A DNA stretch of 64,000 nucleotides from Melastoma dodecandrum (GCA_029817715.1 JARUPY010000190.1:4650001-4714000), one strand, 5' to 3'; numbered from the stretch's first letter, positions 42,949-55,506 are shown. Numbers and translations are program-made. Notes: generated by a model not told the origin, from the sequence alone.

Positions 42949-44410
42949 GTGCCGACTTTCTTACCAGGAAGATTGTCGCTTGCTGAACGGTGGTGCAAGG
43001 TGTACGGGGAGTCGAGGGGAAGTGGAAGCCGCAGAGATGATGAGGATGAGATGAAGTTGTCAACAACGACGACGACAGGGGCGCCAGTGTCCAACTCAGA
43101 AATGCCACTCATCGGTGGCCGGGATGATGAAACCAAAATCCTCATTGATCAGTTGAAAAAAGACTTCTTGGGACTTCGAGTGATTTCAGTTACCGGGGAG
43201 GAAGGCATTGGGAAAACAGCATTAGTGCGCAGCGTGTATGACCGCTCTGAGACCGAGCATAGCTCCAGCTGCCGAGCTTGGATCTCCAGCTCCAAAAGCA
43301 TGACCCAACAGCACATGTTGATGGAGTTGATCAAGCAGAGTCCAGAACTGGTGCTGAAGAACTGGGATCGCATGGGGATCGAGGATTTACGCAGCATCCT
43401 TGTGGGGTCATTGACGGAGTACAGGTACTTGATCGTGCTGGACGATTGGAAGGATTTCGAGCTTGTCATGAAACTGTTACAGTTTTTCAGGGATAGCCAG
43501 GGGAGCAGGGTGATCGTGACGTCTCAGGAAGACTTACCTTTCCCTCCTGTGGCAACTTGGGTATATCATCTACCGTTGAGGATAGCAAAACATTCTTGAG
43601 GAAATCCAAGATTATTGATGAAAACGGAGCTAGGGAGATCCTGAAGAAATGTGCAGGATCCCCGTTGAAATTAATCCTGTGCAGAGGACTTGTCATGGAC
43701 ACTGATGCCGGATCATCCATTGCGAAATGTGTCAATGTGCATGGATCAGATTGGAACAAAGCCGTTATGCATCTGACATACACAAAATTGTCACCATGGG
43801 TAAAACCATGCCTCCGGTACTTGTGTTTATTTCCCAAAGGATCGGAGATCAGGACAAGGAGGGCCTTTCAATTATGGTATGCCGAAGGCCTGGCTCGTCG
43901 AAACAGCCCCGACACAGCCGAGGCTTGCCTACAAGAATTGGTTAGTCGGAATATTGTTCAGCAGGTGAAGCAAAGAAAGGCCGACGAGAGCGTAAAGACA
44001 TTCTGTTTGCCAGGCTATTGGCATGACTACTTGTTGAAATTTGCCACTAAATTCAGGCTCCTTGAACTTGATGTGGAGGACAACAGCATCTCAAGGCGGA
44101 AGAGTCTGATTGCTGCATCCCCATGGTTCGCTCAGTGTTTGGGTACCAGCAAAAGCCTCCCGCCACAAGATGTGAAGACGACTTCACGTATCCGGTCCTA
44201 CATATCTTTCAAGAAGGATAAGGCGGGGAATTCATCGAGGGAGGTCAAACAGCTGCTGAAGCCCCTGCAGGGTATGCGATACAGCATGTTGCTGAGGGTA
44301 CTTGATCTGGAGGGAGTTTACAAGCCCAGGCTGCCGGAGAATTTTGGGGACTTCCTACCAAACTTGAGGTACCTAGGTCTGAGGTGGACCATCCTCGATT
44401 CATTGCCGAA
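42949..44410 (+). pseudogene. CC-type NB-ARC gene, copy 2, frameshifted
   Basis: Near-identical to the copy at 12373-13850: P-loop GEEGIGKTALV, YLIVLDDWKDF, GSRVIVTS, CLRYLCLFPKG and RAFQLWYAEGL. A 16-bp deletion around 43577 (between short ttga repeats) shifts the frame after VYHLPL and ends it at 43599. The rest (from DSKTFLRKS, 43580 onward) is open in another frame. It ends in the same place against the antisense gag piece (44410/44411). The 5' end is missing as in copy 1. Confidence 0.85.
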
Positions 44411-44857
44411 ATCAGTTGTGAGATATATGGACGTGATCGAAACCTGCTCCCTCTCAGGAATTCTTGTTGTCGCAAAGTACTTCTCCACATCCCACAAGAA
44501 GTTTTGCAGCGCCTTTACATCTCGACTTCCGTCAAACTTCTGAGTTTCAGGCACTCTTATTCCCACCTGAGGATTGTGCAGCAACCACCCTCTTAAGGAT
44601 CACGACCTCATTCTGAAGATCCTCCTGCTGGCTACGCATCTCTTCCACGGTTCGGCTCAATCTACCAAGTAAACCACTGACCCTTTCCTCCGCAGCTCCG
44701 TTCACACCAGTGATGGAAGATTCCAACATAGCCACGCCATCACGGAGTTGATCTAGGTCCTCCAAGATCGAGGCTTGCACATCGGGAGAAGCCTCACCCA
44801 CGAGCCGCTCTAGTCATTCCAATCTCTCGCTGGTGGTTCTGGTCGTCATTGTAAGCC
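44411..44857 (-). pseudogene. Antisense gypsy gag fragment, copy 2
   Basis: Minus strand: VQASILEDLDQLRDGVAMLE (no stop here, unlike unit 1), GAAEERVSGLLGRLSRTVEE, then in another frame ETQKFDGSRDVKALQNFLWD and REQVSITSIYLTTD. Followed on the high-coordinate side by the primer-like site TGGCATCAGAGC (44858-44869). Confidence 0.75.
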
Positions 44858-44871
44858 GCTCTGATGCCAAC

Positions 44872-45610
44872 TGCGACGTGTCCGAGACTCTACCACGGCT
44901 AACTCATCCTAGCAACGCTACCCGCCCGGTGTCGCGCCCACCCAAGCATGACCAGTATTTTCTCACTATCCCCAGGAACATAATGACTTCGACCAAGAAT
45001 ACTCCCAACCCCACAAGATGGTGATAGTCATCGTATTATCACTCTCAATAATACAAAGGGAACTACAAGACTCTTGTGCATACAACCGGCTCTCGAGTAT
45101 GGGTATGTTGTCCGGCACGTATCTCTCCGCGCCTTTGCTAATTTTCCCTTTTATGTGAGTCCACCCACAGTTGGTACTTGTATGCTCCCGTCCTCGTACT
45201 ATTGTCTCCAATGCACGTCCCTCTCCGTGCTGCCCGCCACCCTCTGATTTACCTGCTCGACTACATATGGCTCAACATCTTTGGGACATCTCTATACGTC
45301 ATCAATGCTGTCACCAAACGCCATAGCGAGAACAAGGGTGGCATTTGGTCCTGTCGTGGTGGAATTATTACTTGCTTTAGCTCTTCCATCCAACAAAGAA
45401 ACACAAGCTTTCAAATGTCACCCATGAGGACAAGGGTGTTCTTGAGGGGAGGATATTGATGCATGAAAACCAGTTAAACGGAACCAAGAGTTGCAGGCCA
45501 GTTGGAGGGGCTGATTCTAAGCCTTAATCAAGACCCCGGCTTCAAGGGATCCGGCTCATCAAAGACTAGGAAGGATGAAATTGCGAGGATAAGAAAATAT
45601 AGGGACCCCA
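44872..45610. repeat. LTR debris, copy 2
   Basis: Shortened copy of 14328-15490. About 0.44 kb is missing where gagtatgggtat joins gttgtccggcac. No gene. Confidence 0.45.
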
Positions 45611-46315
45611 GGTCGTCCATCTCGTTTACTTGAACCTTCGAGCAAACAAATTTCGAGGACTGATCTAGGAGATTTTTCGCCCAGGAAGTAGTTTGAAGTC
45701 CCTTGATTTCAGCAGAAATCAATTTGAGGGACATTGTTGCCCCTATCTCTATCAAACTGCAGAAGCTTGGAAGTCTTGGGCAACAAGATAACGGATTCAT
45801 TACCTGATTGGTTAGGGGATCTTCCATTAAAGGTACTCAGTTTAAGGTCCAACCAGTTTCATGGTCATGTCAGTGTATCTGGGATTACTCTTCCCTTCTC
45901 GGGGACACTCGTCGTGGATCTCTCCAACAACCGTTTCAATGGCAACATACCGGAAAACCTCACCAGTGACATGTTCAACATGACAGGCGTAGACAATAGT
46001 AACAACGGATAGATGAAGGGTAGTTCTAGTCGGGAATTTTATTCAGTGATGACTAACTAGAAAGGAGTCGAGACAGAGATGGTCAAAATCAATGTCCAAT
46101 TTGTAGCCCTCAACTTATTGATAAACCATTTTAGCAGCGAGATCCCTAGCAATATTGGATTGCTGAAATTGCTCAAGGGCCTAAATTTATCTCATAATGG
46201 CTTCCCGGGAACAATCCCTCCATCTGTAAAAAATTGACCAACCTAGAGTCGCTTGACCTCTCTTCGAACAATCTGGTTGGTGAAATCCCGTTGGAATTGG
46301 TACAGCTTATGTAAA
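45611..46315 (+). pseudogene. Receptor-like protein relic, copy 2
   Basis: Plus-strand LRR pieces: SLKSLDFSRNQFEG, LPLKVLSLRSNQFHGHVSVS, TLVVDLSNNRFNGNIPENLT, LKGLNLSHNGFPGTIPPS and SLDLSSNNLVGEIPLEL, with stops between them. Copy 2 keeps a 10-base segment around 45830 (cttccattaa) that unit 1 lacks, so the frame through LPLKVLSLRSNQ is better here. The first LRRs found in unit 1 (15730-15920) are deleted. Confidence 0.8.
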
Positions 46316-47210
46316 CTTTATGATAACATTACAATCAGATAAACATTGAACTGTTCAGTGGGTGTCCTTAGGTCTTAGTTTTAGTTAACAGTCTTAGTGA
46401 CAATGGCGTCGATGAACAGGGGCCAGTCTCCCATCTTGCCTTTTATTCCATTATCGCTTTATTGCCTCCGTTTCAGACCCATACGCCTTCCAAACCATTC
46501 TCGCTCCCGCCGTTGGTGCTAGACAGGTATATTTGTCTATGAATAAGCAAAATTTTCTGCAGAGTATATTCGGAATCGATAATACAACAGCATACTAAAT
46601 TGATCGACCGACTAAGTCTAAACTCAAAGGAAAAGAAGAGAAACTAAAAAAGTGATTGCTGCTTAGTGTGTTTTCGGGAAGATTAATATTCATTCTCTAT
46701 TTCCTTCCTATTATGTTCTTTACTCTCTCTCTCTCTGTCCAATATAAAGCTTCGTATTACGTCGTCGTCGTCTAATTCTTGTACATTGTCTTCTAACAGG
46801 TGGTCTCTCCTCGCGACCCATACAGATTTCTGGTTGAGCCTATGTTATATCCTTCAAGGGCCGATAAATACTGATACATTTCAATCTTAAAAAAAAAGAT
46901 TAAAAATATATTTGTATGCACAAAACGACAAAAACTTGGCAGGTTGGGCTTATAGTAAAAATTACTAAACTAATGTAAAAGATTAGTAATTAAAATGGGA
47001 AGTATTGTTCTGGGTTTTTAGGAGGATTTTTAATTTTTCATGTATTTATTTTTATTAATTGATTGATTAAGTTTAACTTGAGTCAAATCATTTTAGTAAC
47101 TTCATAATAATACATGTTGATCCCTTGTCTTTGGCCTTTTTAATGAATTCTCAAGCTAAGAGACACAACGATTGAATACAACGTTAATCATCTAGTTGAG
47201 GCAGAGTCCA
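46316..47210. other. Intergenic region
   Basis: No gene. 46316-46862 matches unit 1. At about 46865-46890 it jumps to TNL 3' flank sequence, replacing the 2.5 kb that holds the second-lineage TNL fragment in unit 1. Confidence 0.55.
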
Positions 47211-49150
47211 TCATTCAACTTTCAGTTCTCCTCCTTTTTTCGTTTGTTGGGGGTATAGTCGATACGGGCCATCAAATGACACGAGTTCCTTGCAGTTTTC
47301 AATTATCAAGCGGCAGTCTCCCCTCATGCAGGGCACGCTTATCAGAGAGTCGCACCGACTAAACGTCACCCTCTTCAATCTTCTCAAGTTTGAGAGGTCT
47401 GGGATTTCATCCACGAAACCACACTCGGAGACCTCTAATTCCTCCAAGAGCTCCATTCTCTCGATCCCAGAAAAGTCAATGCATTTACAATCCTTTAGAA
47501 GCAAGTAGCAAAGCCTCTTCAACGATCCTAAATTGGACAACCTGATAGGACAAATCATATTCCCCATATTATCTCGTCCATCCAGCAAAGTCTCACTTTG
47601 CATTGATTGCCAACAACTCGAGAGTAACAATCCACGCAAGGACGAAGGAAGCAGCGATGCGGATGAAATGTCGCAATAACACAGAATGAGATCCTGCAGC
47701 CAGGACATGGAACCCAAATTAGTAGAAAAAATACCACCGACATCCAAACTTATTTTCTGCAACCCATATAGCTTCTCTATCCCCTCTACGTCCTCAGCGA
47801 GACGACCTAAATTCAGCGATCGGAGGCTGGCAAGTCGGGAAAGATTGCATCTTGCAAGATTTGGCACCTCTGACATTGAAATTTTAAAAGAAATGAATAA
47901 TTGAGAAATTTCCAATACCTCAAGGCTCTTTAGATTGCCGATCGAGGAAGGTAGCTTCCATATGCGTGACTCAGTCACATGGAGTACTCTCAAGTCCTCT
48001 AGCCTCCCAATGGACTCTGGCAACTCCAAATTTTGGCAATCACAGGACAAACGGAGCTCTTGTAGAGCTTTTGCAGATCCAAGCTCTTCCGGTAACCTTG
48101 TCAATCTGAAACAGCCGAATATATCCAGGCGTTTAAGATACCCTAATACACCGATAGAACTGCGGATTTCTTCCAAATCCCAGCAATAGTTTAGTTTAAT
48201 TATCTCCAGCTTTGGGAAAAGAGTGAGGTCGGGCAGTCTTGTAATCTTCGCATCCGTGAAATCAAGTACTCTCAAATTACCCATTCTCTATTAAAACAAA
48301 AAAAACGAGTATCATCCCACGATTAGTTAATGTTGATTTTCTGCTTTATGATAGATGAATACAAGGGAAAGGAAATTAATACCAGGTCTTCCATTAAATT
48401 GTCCGTAATTCCATCCCCCCAAAGCTGGAGAATTACGAGGCTGTCCATCTTGAAGAAATCGGGATTAGGTCTGAGATCCAACAAGTCCACTTTCCAAGAT
48501 AGCCACAATAGATTCGTCCGGAAATTCCTAAACTTGCCACTTAATTTTGCTCCATGAAATAGGTTGAGAAACCTGAGATTGGACATGCCCTTGAATTCCA
48601 TCCCGGTTAAAACTTCGCAAGTATATAGCAGGTTAATGGCTAAAACCTGATCGGTGCCCTGGTAGGAAAACATGAAGGAAATGAGGAAGCCAAAGAGAGA
48701 GACCGAGTCCAATCCAATAAACCAGGAAAATATTATTAATTAATATAACCGATCGGTTTGCAGCTTCACGTCGCTGGGGCTTACATCGTAGAAGATGGGC
48801 AAGATGACTTTCCTAGAGGCTGGGTCCCTGAGGCAGTCCACCATCATGGCGAGTTCTCGGAGGCACCACGCGCTCGATGCGTAGTCTTTGGAGAAGACAA
48901 CAACGTAGATCCTAGAGTCCGGGACAGCTCGACGCAGCTCGTCCCCGATCTCTTCGCCGTGACGGACCTCCTCCGTGTCCCTGAACACGCATATCCCCTT
49001 TTCCTTCATGAACACATAAAGGACGTCGGTGAAGTCGTACCTTGAGTCAGGTCCCCTGAAGCTAACGAACACATCGTAAGCAGATCCGTCGGGGGCGTCA
49101 GGGGTGTCCAGAGTGCCGCGGCTAGTCCCTGCTTCCGATGTCCCCGCCAT
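47211..49150 (-). pseudogene. TNL copy 3, NB-ARC exon deleted
   Basis: The LRR exon (48287-47211) and linker exon (48658-48383) are open and closely match copies 1 and 2. Upstream of the linker exon the intron joins at about 48748 directly to the TIR exon, so the whole NB-ARC exon and the last 40 or so TIR codons (about 1.44 kb) are gone. The remaining TIR frame starts at the usual ATG (49150, MAGTSEAGTS) and keeps YDVFVSFRGPD and WCLREL. It ends after SPSDVKLQTDR plus two intronic codons, giving a 136-residue product. It cannot make a switchable receptor. Confidence 0.9.
48740..49150 (-). CDS. TIR-only ORF left by the deletion in TNL copy 3
   Basis: 136 codons from the native start to a stop supplied by intron DNA. 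It retains the first four TIR strands/helices up to SPSDVKLQTDR, including the catalytic-type glutamate in WCLREL, but lacks the final helix (RYRKALEKHKEKYKEED...). TIR-only proteins are known in plant immunity, but the missing helix makes folding doubtful. Expression unknown. Confidence 0.55.
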   Translation of the reverse strand: MAGTSEAGTSRGTLDTPDAPDGSAYDVFVSFRGPDSRYDFTDVLYVFMKEKGICVFRDTEEVRHGEEIGDELRRAVPDSRIYVVVFSKDYASSAWCLRELAMMVDCLRDPASRKVILPIFYDVSPSDVKLQTDRLY

Positions 49151-49193
49151 CCAATGGAAGGGACAAAGGCGTAAGAGAGAGAGAGAGCGCTCG

Positions 49194-49257
49194 ATGATGA
49201 CGACGACGATGATGATGATGATGATGAGGATGATGATGATGATGATGATGATGATGG
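49194..49257 (-). repeat. (GAT)n microsatellite in the TNL copy 3 leader
   Basis: Imperfect array of about 20 gat/gac units with one gag interruption; longer than in copy 1. Confidence 0.85.
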
Positions 49258-49454
49258 ATCGGAAAATGGTGTTTGGGTGAGGGCTGGGATGGGATTTAGA
49301 TAAAGTGGGCGTTCAAATGCAGAGGGAGGGTTCGAGGGAAGAGCACGCGAGAGGAGATAATGATGATGATGATGGGTTTTGGAGAGGAGAGAATGGGAAA
49401 GGGAGACATGATTGCCGTCATTAATACCATAGAGGGGGAATACATCATGCTCCT

Positions 49455-50050
49455 CCTTATTCGTTTGTTGTGGTATAGTCGATACGGGCCATCAAATGAC
49501 ACGAATTCCCTGCAGTTTTCAATTATCAAGCGGCAGTCGCCTACCATACAGGGAACGCTTATTAGAGAGTCTCACCAACTAAACTTCACCCTCTTCAATC
49601 TTCTCAAGTTTGAGAGGTATGGGATTTCACCCGCGAAACCACACATGGAGACCTTAATACCTCCAAGAGCTCTATTCTCTCGACCCCAGAAAAGTCAATG
49701 CATTTACAATCCTCCAGAAGCCAGTAGCAAAAGCCTCCTCAACGATCCTAAATTGGACAACCTGATAGGATAAATCATATTCCCCATATTATCTCGTCCA
49801 TCCAGCGAAGTCCCACTCTACATTGACTGCCAACAACGCCAGAGTGACAATCTACTCAAGGACGAAGGAAGCAGCGATACCGATGAAATGTACCAATAAC
49901 TCAGAGCGAGATCTTGCAGCCAGGACAAGGAACCTAAATTAGCAGAAAAAATACCACCGATATCTAAACTTAATTTCTGCAACCCATATAGCTTCTCTAA
50001 CCCCTCTACGTCCTCAGCGAGACGACCTAAATTCGCAGCTAATTCATGTG
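49455..50050 (-). pseudogene. TNL LRR fragment (unit 2)
   Basis: Copy of 25301-25912, with the same CAG-to-TAG nonsense codon (49818-49820) after RCWQSM. It also has a one-base loss near 49655 (gagacctt against gaaacctct) and another indel near 49724. Its low-coordinate end is joined to TNL promoter sequence at about 49452, which removes about 0.5 kb present in unit 1. Confidence 0.82.
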
Positions 50051-50099
50051 ATCTGAGCAAAAAATCGTTAATTAATATTTTTTTATTCGTTCCACTACG

Positions 50100-52283
50100 T
50101 AAATATATTAAATATTAAATATAATTTTTTTGAAAGGTTCCTCTCTCGCGCATACACCGACGAATGCCATCTGTCAGAGACTTTGTGCCTTCAGGTTACC
50201 GTGTAAGGCCCACGTCGCTGTTCGCGTAAGAAACGGATCACGTCGGAAATATTTGGCAATAAGACTCAAGGGATTTTGTAGATGTGGTCGCCAGTAAGTA
50301 ATTGAAGAATTTGATTGAATGTAAATAGTTTTTAAAAGAATTAAAGAAAGCTTACAGCCATAAAAATAAAATAAAGACGGTGGTAAGGATGTAGACTAGC
50401 TACAGTGCTCCGTAGACTTGGAGCGTCGTTGTAGACTTGATGGCCCAACGCTGTAGACTTGATGGCCCAACGTTGTAGACTTGCGCTCCTCGGGTGGCAG
50501 GACTTAGCTGCTAGGCTAGATGGATTTGGGTACAGTCGGGTGCTGGGGCAAACGTGGATGCTAAGGCTGCGGTGGTTCACCCTGGCGGCGGCGTTGAAGG
50601 AGGAGATGCGTACCGGGACTGTGGTGGCTCGTCCTGGAGTTTGAGTCGAAGGCGGATATGCGTACCGGGAATACGGTGGCTCGTCCTGGCTTCGGAGTCG
50701 AAGGCGGAGGGCTGTTACCAGAGTTACGGTTGCTCACTCTGATGGTGGAGGTGAAGGTGGAGGGTTGTTACCAGAGCTACGGTTGCTCACTCTGATGGTG
50801 GAAGTGAAGACCAATGAAACCTTAAGGGTTTCGCCCAGGTCGGGGAATCCTAACAAGTACGCTAAGGGGTGACGAGCAAGATAAGCTTCTGTTGGCTGAT
50901 TTGATCGTGATTTTCTCTGAGGGAGATCTCCTCCCTTTGGTATCCGGTCTGTTACGACCTTCTGAAGATCTTCCAGACCCAACTCACCCCAAGAATCTCG
51001 GAGCTAACTGATTTTCATTCATTTGATCGTGGGTTGTAAGCTCCTCTGACTTCGGGTTTAATCGATTATCTTTAAAACGTGCACTAGTATATGCGTGGGT
51101 AGCAAGTCCCATTTATCTGGGGACTGCGGAATCGTTTTCCTTTGACATGTGTCTTTTACAGGCGCAGGCCTGTAGACTTCATATCCTCTGTAGGCGCAAG
51201 CCTATAGACTTTGTGTTCCAGGCGTAAGCCTGTAGACTTTGTGTCCTTTGGAGGCGCAGGCTTATAGACTTCCCTTGATTACATGGTTACTTCTGCCTCT
51301 GTAGACTTCCTTTGCCACGTAGTCTATGTAGACTGCGGGCACATGCTTGATGTGTTTAACTTGGCTATGGGCTTTTATGGGCTTTGTCAGAGTTAGGTCC
51401 ATGATTGGCCCAAGATAACCGGCATGGAAATCGCATGTCAACAGCCACTAACCGACAGTTGTTCGTCCGTCTTGATTGTCGAATAAATTAAATAAATGAA
51501 TGAAGATGTTCTCCGTCTCTTCAATTGTCGTTTTGCGGGTCCGGGTCCTGTGACCGGAGGACTATTTGTTGGGCGGGAAGGCACGGCTGTCTGTTTTCCT
51601 TATTTTCTTTGGTGCGCAATTCTCCCTTCAAAACAAAATACCATTTCGATAAGAAATGCGATTTCTCTCGGGAAGTGGGACCACAAAACTTTAAAAGAAA
51701 GAGAGAGATGCCCTCCCTCCCACCACCCCCAGTTGGTGTTGTGTTGTGTTGTTAGGGCAGACCTGACTAAGGTAGAGAACTGGATGGACCCGATACAAGT
51801 TTTTTCCTCAAATATTAGGCTTGAAAAGTAACTGGCTACCCATTGAGGTTCAACCAGTCAAGCCCGTTAAAGAAATGGGGGAGCCCATACGTCATCCTGG
51901 TATTAGAACCATGGGGGGAGCGGATCTCGTCAAGAGTGGTGGAATGTTTTCGTCGGGAGTGCCATCTCGAGGACGCTAAGAAGCCCAATGACTCCTCTGT
52001 TCACACCTCCAAGTCAAGGGCCAGGTCCCTTTCCTTCCTCCTTTTTGAGTCTTGGGTTTTGAAGTTTTTTTTTTTAATCATTCGTAGCTTTGGTCGTGAC
52101 CGAGGTGGGTATTTGATAATGATCTCAGTCTTTTTTGGCTCAATCAATGCCTCGTGGGGGTTTAGGATTTTATAGTTCTATTGCATGGCTAAATTATTGG
52201 CAAAGATAAAGGGAGTCTAGGTGTTCGCATCGAAACGGATCACGTCGAAAATATTTGGCAATAATACTCCTAGGATTTTTAGA
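50100..52283 (-). repeat. LTR-like block with tandem repeats (unit 2)
   Basis: Copy of 25980-28158. Holds the ggcgaccacatc-type junction (minus strand, near 50285), gtagactt repeats (50400-50480, one more unit than in unit 1) and the minisatellite at 51158-51272 (four units). Ends at tttttagatgt, where it joins 33061-equivalent DNA. Confidence 0.45.
51158..51272 (+). repeat. Minisatellite, four copies
   Basis: Four copies of the roughly 30-bp aggcgca-gcctgtagactt unit, against five in unit 1. Confidence 0.78.
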
Positions 52284-52469
52284 TGTCTCGGTACCCTGCA
52301 TTGATTAATCGATCAATTATATTAATTGATAAAACTAAAAATCAACAGCGCAGCGATAGTTATGAACCAATAAATGGAGTGATTGGTGATCAAGTTCTTC
52401 TAAATCAACAGATGAATGAATATTTTTTTTTATATTTCTTTTTCCTTGGTCATAGAGACATCAACTAAC

Positions 52470-52612
52470 CTCTTGAGGACCACACCGGCACGGAGTTTAG
52501 CGCACAGATCTGGCAATGTCAACTGGGAAAACTCCTCCTCGCTGGGCTCCACAACAAATAGCAGAAAGTTGAGGGGAGGAACCACCTCGTTGTTGCTTTT
52601 TCCTTCCGCCAT
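52470..52612 (-). pseudogene. Exon 1 of the small unrecognised gene, copy 2
   Basis: MAEGKSNNEVVPPLNFLLFV and SQLTLPDLCAKLRAGVVLK, then a gt donor. The second exon seen in unit 1 is missing because the 4.9-kb gap ends just beside it. Confidence 0.4.
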
Positions 52613-53169
52613 CGCCTCTCGCCCAGCAACTCAATCCCACTGCCAAAATCTCAGAGGACTTATATACTCGTCGATAAATGAAATCGAAAGAAATGCTCAT
52701 GGTTGTCTTTGCTTCAATAGGACAGAGCTACTATGGATCGATTTTTCTTAATATTTTGGCTTGGTAAGGGAAGAAAAAGGGTCATCCAGTGCAGTAAAAG
52801 CACCTCTGTAGATTTTTAGGTCGGTTCAAAAGCTTTGCTCGACTCAGACCTAGTTCATTCTCCTAGGGTAATCACAACATCCAGCAAGACTTGTAACACA
52901 AGGACTCAGTGACCTTACTACTAGGGTGTCCCTTCGGACCTTTGTATATATTTGAAAACTTAAAATAATAATAATATATTTGTATACTATTTATGGTTGT
53001 CTTTTTTCGGTAAATAAGTTTGAGGTAGGTCGAAAAGCTAAATTTTGAGATCTTGGGAGTGTAAAAAAAGAAAGAATGTAATCCCAGACGATTCCAAATG
53101 GAAGACAAAAGTGGAAGAAGAGAGAACGTGATGGGGTTGGTCCAAGGAAATTTGTCATTTCACAATGAC

Positions 53170-53832
53170 CATAGGTTAGTAATTAGGTTCGGAATTTACT
53201 GTTTAGCTTAGTAAATTACTAAAATATTTCGTAATAGTTTACCAAATTTTATTAAAATTTCGCTCCGAAATTAATAAAAAATTACGAAACAAAAATTCAT
53301 TTTTAGTAAGCTCCAAACAATTTTACTATGTTCAACGGGATTTTACTAATCTTCATAAATAAATTAGTAAATTATTACTAATTTCATTCAAAAGCCAGCC
53401 GAAAAAATTACTAAACATTGAACTTTTACTAAGTAAAATTAATACTTTTTACTAAATATGAACATTAAATTTTTAGTAAAAATTACTAAACAAAAAGTAG
53501 TAAATCGGATGACAATATTACTAACAAGTTTAGTAACCATTTAATAAATTTGAACAGTGAATTTTTCGTAAAAGTTGCTAAAGAAAATGAAGAAATCACC
53601 GATCTTTTTCGTTACTAAAATAATCTGAAAATAACCGGGTGAAATTACTAAACGCAAATTAGTAAAGTTTACTAACTGTGAACGGTGAAAAATCAGTAAA
53701 CTTTACTAACTAATTTACTAAGTTTGAAGTGTAATTTTACTAAAAAAGATTGATTTTTAGAATACTTTACTAAAAATAAAAGCGATTTTAGTAAACTACG
53801 TAACGGTTACGTGCACGTATCGTTAGCAACTT
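53170..53832 (-). repeat. tttagtaa-rich interspersed repeat, copy d (inverted)
   Basis: Copy of 33955-34625 with a few point changes and an 8-bp loss near 53614 (ttcgttactaaa against ttcgtaaacgattactaaa). Ends gtaacggttacgtgcacg and cgttagcaacttc. Confidence 0.75.
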
Positions 53833-53895
53833 CTTGTAAATTCGTCCTCGCTTTTACGGGATGGCCTTTGATTTGGGATACATAGTGTGATTTCC

Positions 53896-54720
53896 TAAGG
53901 GGGTGAGCAAAAAATTTGGAATTCCAAATATCGAATCGAAATTTTAGCATTTCGTATTTGGAATTCGGTATTTGATATTCGTATTTTGGTTCGATTTTAT
54001 GCTTATGAAAAAATTTTCGGTTTCGATATTTTAATATATTTAATTCGGTGTTCCAAACAAACCAAAATTTAATCGGCTTATTTTACTTTTGGGCCTTTGG
54101 TCCATGCCCCCGGACATCTTTCAGCCCACAAAAATTGTCAAGAGCCTAGGGTTAGGACCCACACGATCCTTAACCATCCTGGCTTCAAGATTCTCACGAG
54201 CGCCCCCACCACCCTCATTCTCTCCGTGGCGACCTCCACAGTGCGATGCCCGTACGCCCCCACTGTGTGGACGAACACGGCCGACGTCACCATGTTGAAG
54301 TAGTTGTCCGGGAATGACTGGCTCCTCATGTCGCCTTCTCGGCATGTCACGTATTCTTGCACTCATGTAGTTTCATCAGGCATCCTACAATCAATCGAGG
54401 GATTCGATTTCATACTTGTTAATTTTTTTTCTCTTTTTTTCCTATTGAATTTTTTACCTTCGATCATGGCAGTTCTGAGAGCGGACATGGCGGTTTGCTT
54501 GCAATGAGCCAGCCCAACCACGAGGCTGGAGCTACCGCCCTTCTTCATGTAGCATTACCATGGGTCCATTAAAAATTTGGAAGATCCAAAAGCCGAACCT
54601 AATTACCCAAATAATTTTGGTATTTCAGTATTAGAACTTTGGAATTTGGTTCAGTATTTGGAGAACAAAAAATTAGAAATTTGGAATTTGAAATTTCGGT
54701 ATTCCAAATGCTCACTCCTA
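53896..54720 (-). mobile_element. hAT-like Pack element, copy 2
   Basis: Same terminal inverted repeats and internal methyltransferase pieces as 34686-35505. The methyltransferase exons (about 54548-54138: VVGLAHCKQTAMSALRTAMI; EYVTCREGDMRSQ; NYFNMVTSAVFVHTVG; LKPGWLRIVW) carry several extra amino-acid changes, as expected without selection. Confidence 0.7.
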
Positions 54721-54723
54721 ATT

Positions 54724-55235
54724 CGTACTTTACTAAATAAATTATTTACTAAATAAATCTACAGTTTTACAAAGTTCATAGTATTGTTTCGTAATATTCT
54801 AAAATCATTTCATACATAGCGAAGCACTTAATACATTATGAAAAAAAAAAACCTTCTAATTATACAAAGCCCATTCGTACTATATAAACGATCCATACAA
54901 CTTTACGAAGTACTACTTTACGAAACGTCCCACATAATTTTACGAAGTTCATTAGCCTTTTACAGAATACTTTTGTATATTACGAAACAATATCGTACTG
55001 TTTCGTAAACAATACGAATTTTATAATACAGTGAGCTACCGCTTCGTACTCATATAAGCACATGTGAGAGTAACTTTAATCGCGTCTGGAAATTTGTCAA
55101 TTCATCCGCATTTTTAAAGGAAAGACTTAGGTTCGGGATACATTGAGCGATTTCGCACAATAAAAAATAAATTTCATAATATTTTACGAAACTATTTCGT
55201 GAACTATTTTGGCTGCTATTTCTTTTAGAAGCGAA
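54724..55235. repeat. ttacgaa/ttcgtaa-rich block, copy 2
   Basis: Near-identical copy of 35509-36010. Confidence 0.6.
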
Positions 55236-55239
55236 CCTA

Positions 55240-55506
55240 CTAACATGCGAGAAGCTCCAGCAATAAGGGTGCCACGCTTATCAGCACGCCATCATCCACG
55301 GTTTCCTGGCCGCTCGTAGATGTTGAACTCCCGGACCAAACCCGAGGTAGATCGTGATTACGAGTGCTTCTGCCAAATGTGCACCGAATTGCCGTTTGAA
55401 AAAGGCCAAAAACAGTATTGAGAGGGAGGATTATGACAATAGAGAGATAAAATTCAAAATCAGCAGTGTTCGTCCACCCGATGATATGCGGCTTGAATTT
55501 TAGCAA
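55240..55506 (-). CDS. Unrecognised ORF with hydrophobic C-terminus, copy 2
   Basis: Copy of 36021-36296: same frame, SGSSTSTSGQETVDDGVLIS followed by APLLLELLAC. The Gly-to-Glu change inside the hydrophobic tail and the earlier stop argue against strong constraint. Confidence 0.28.
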   Translation of the reverse strand: MLKFKPHIIGWTNTADFEFYLSIVIILPLNTVFGLFQTAIRCTFGRSTRNHDLPRVWSGSSTSTSGQETVDDGVLISVAPLLLELLAC

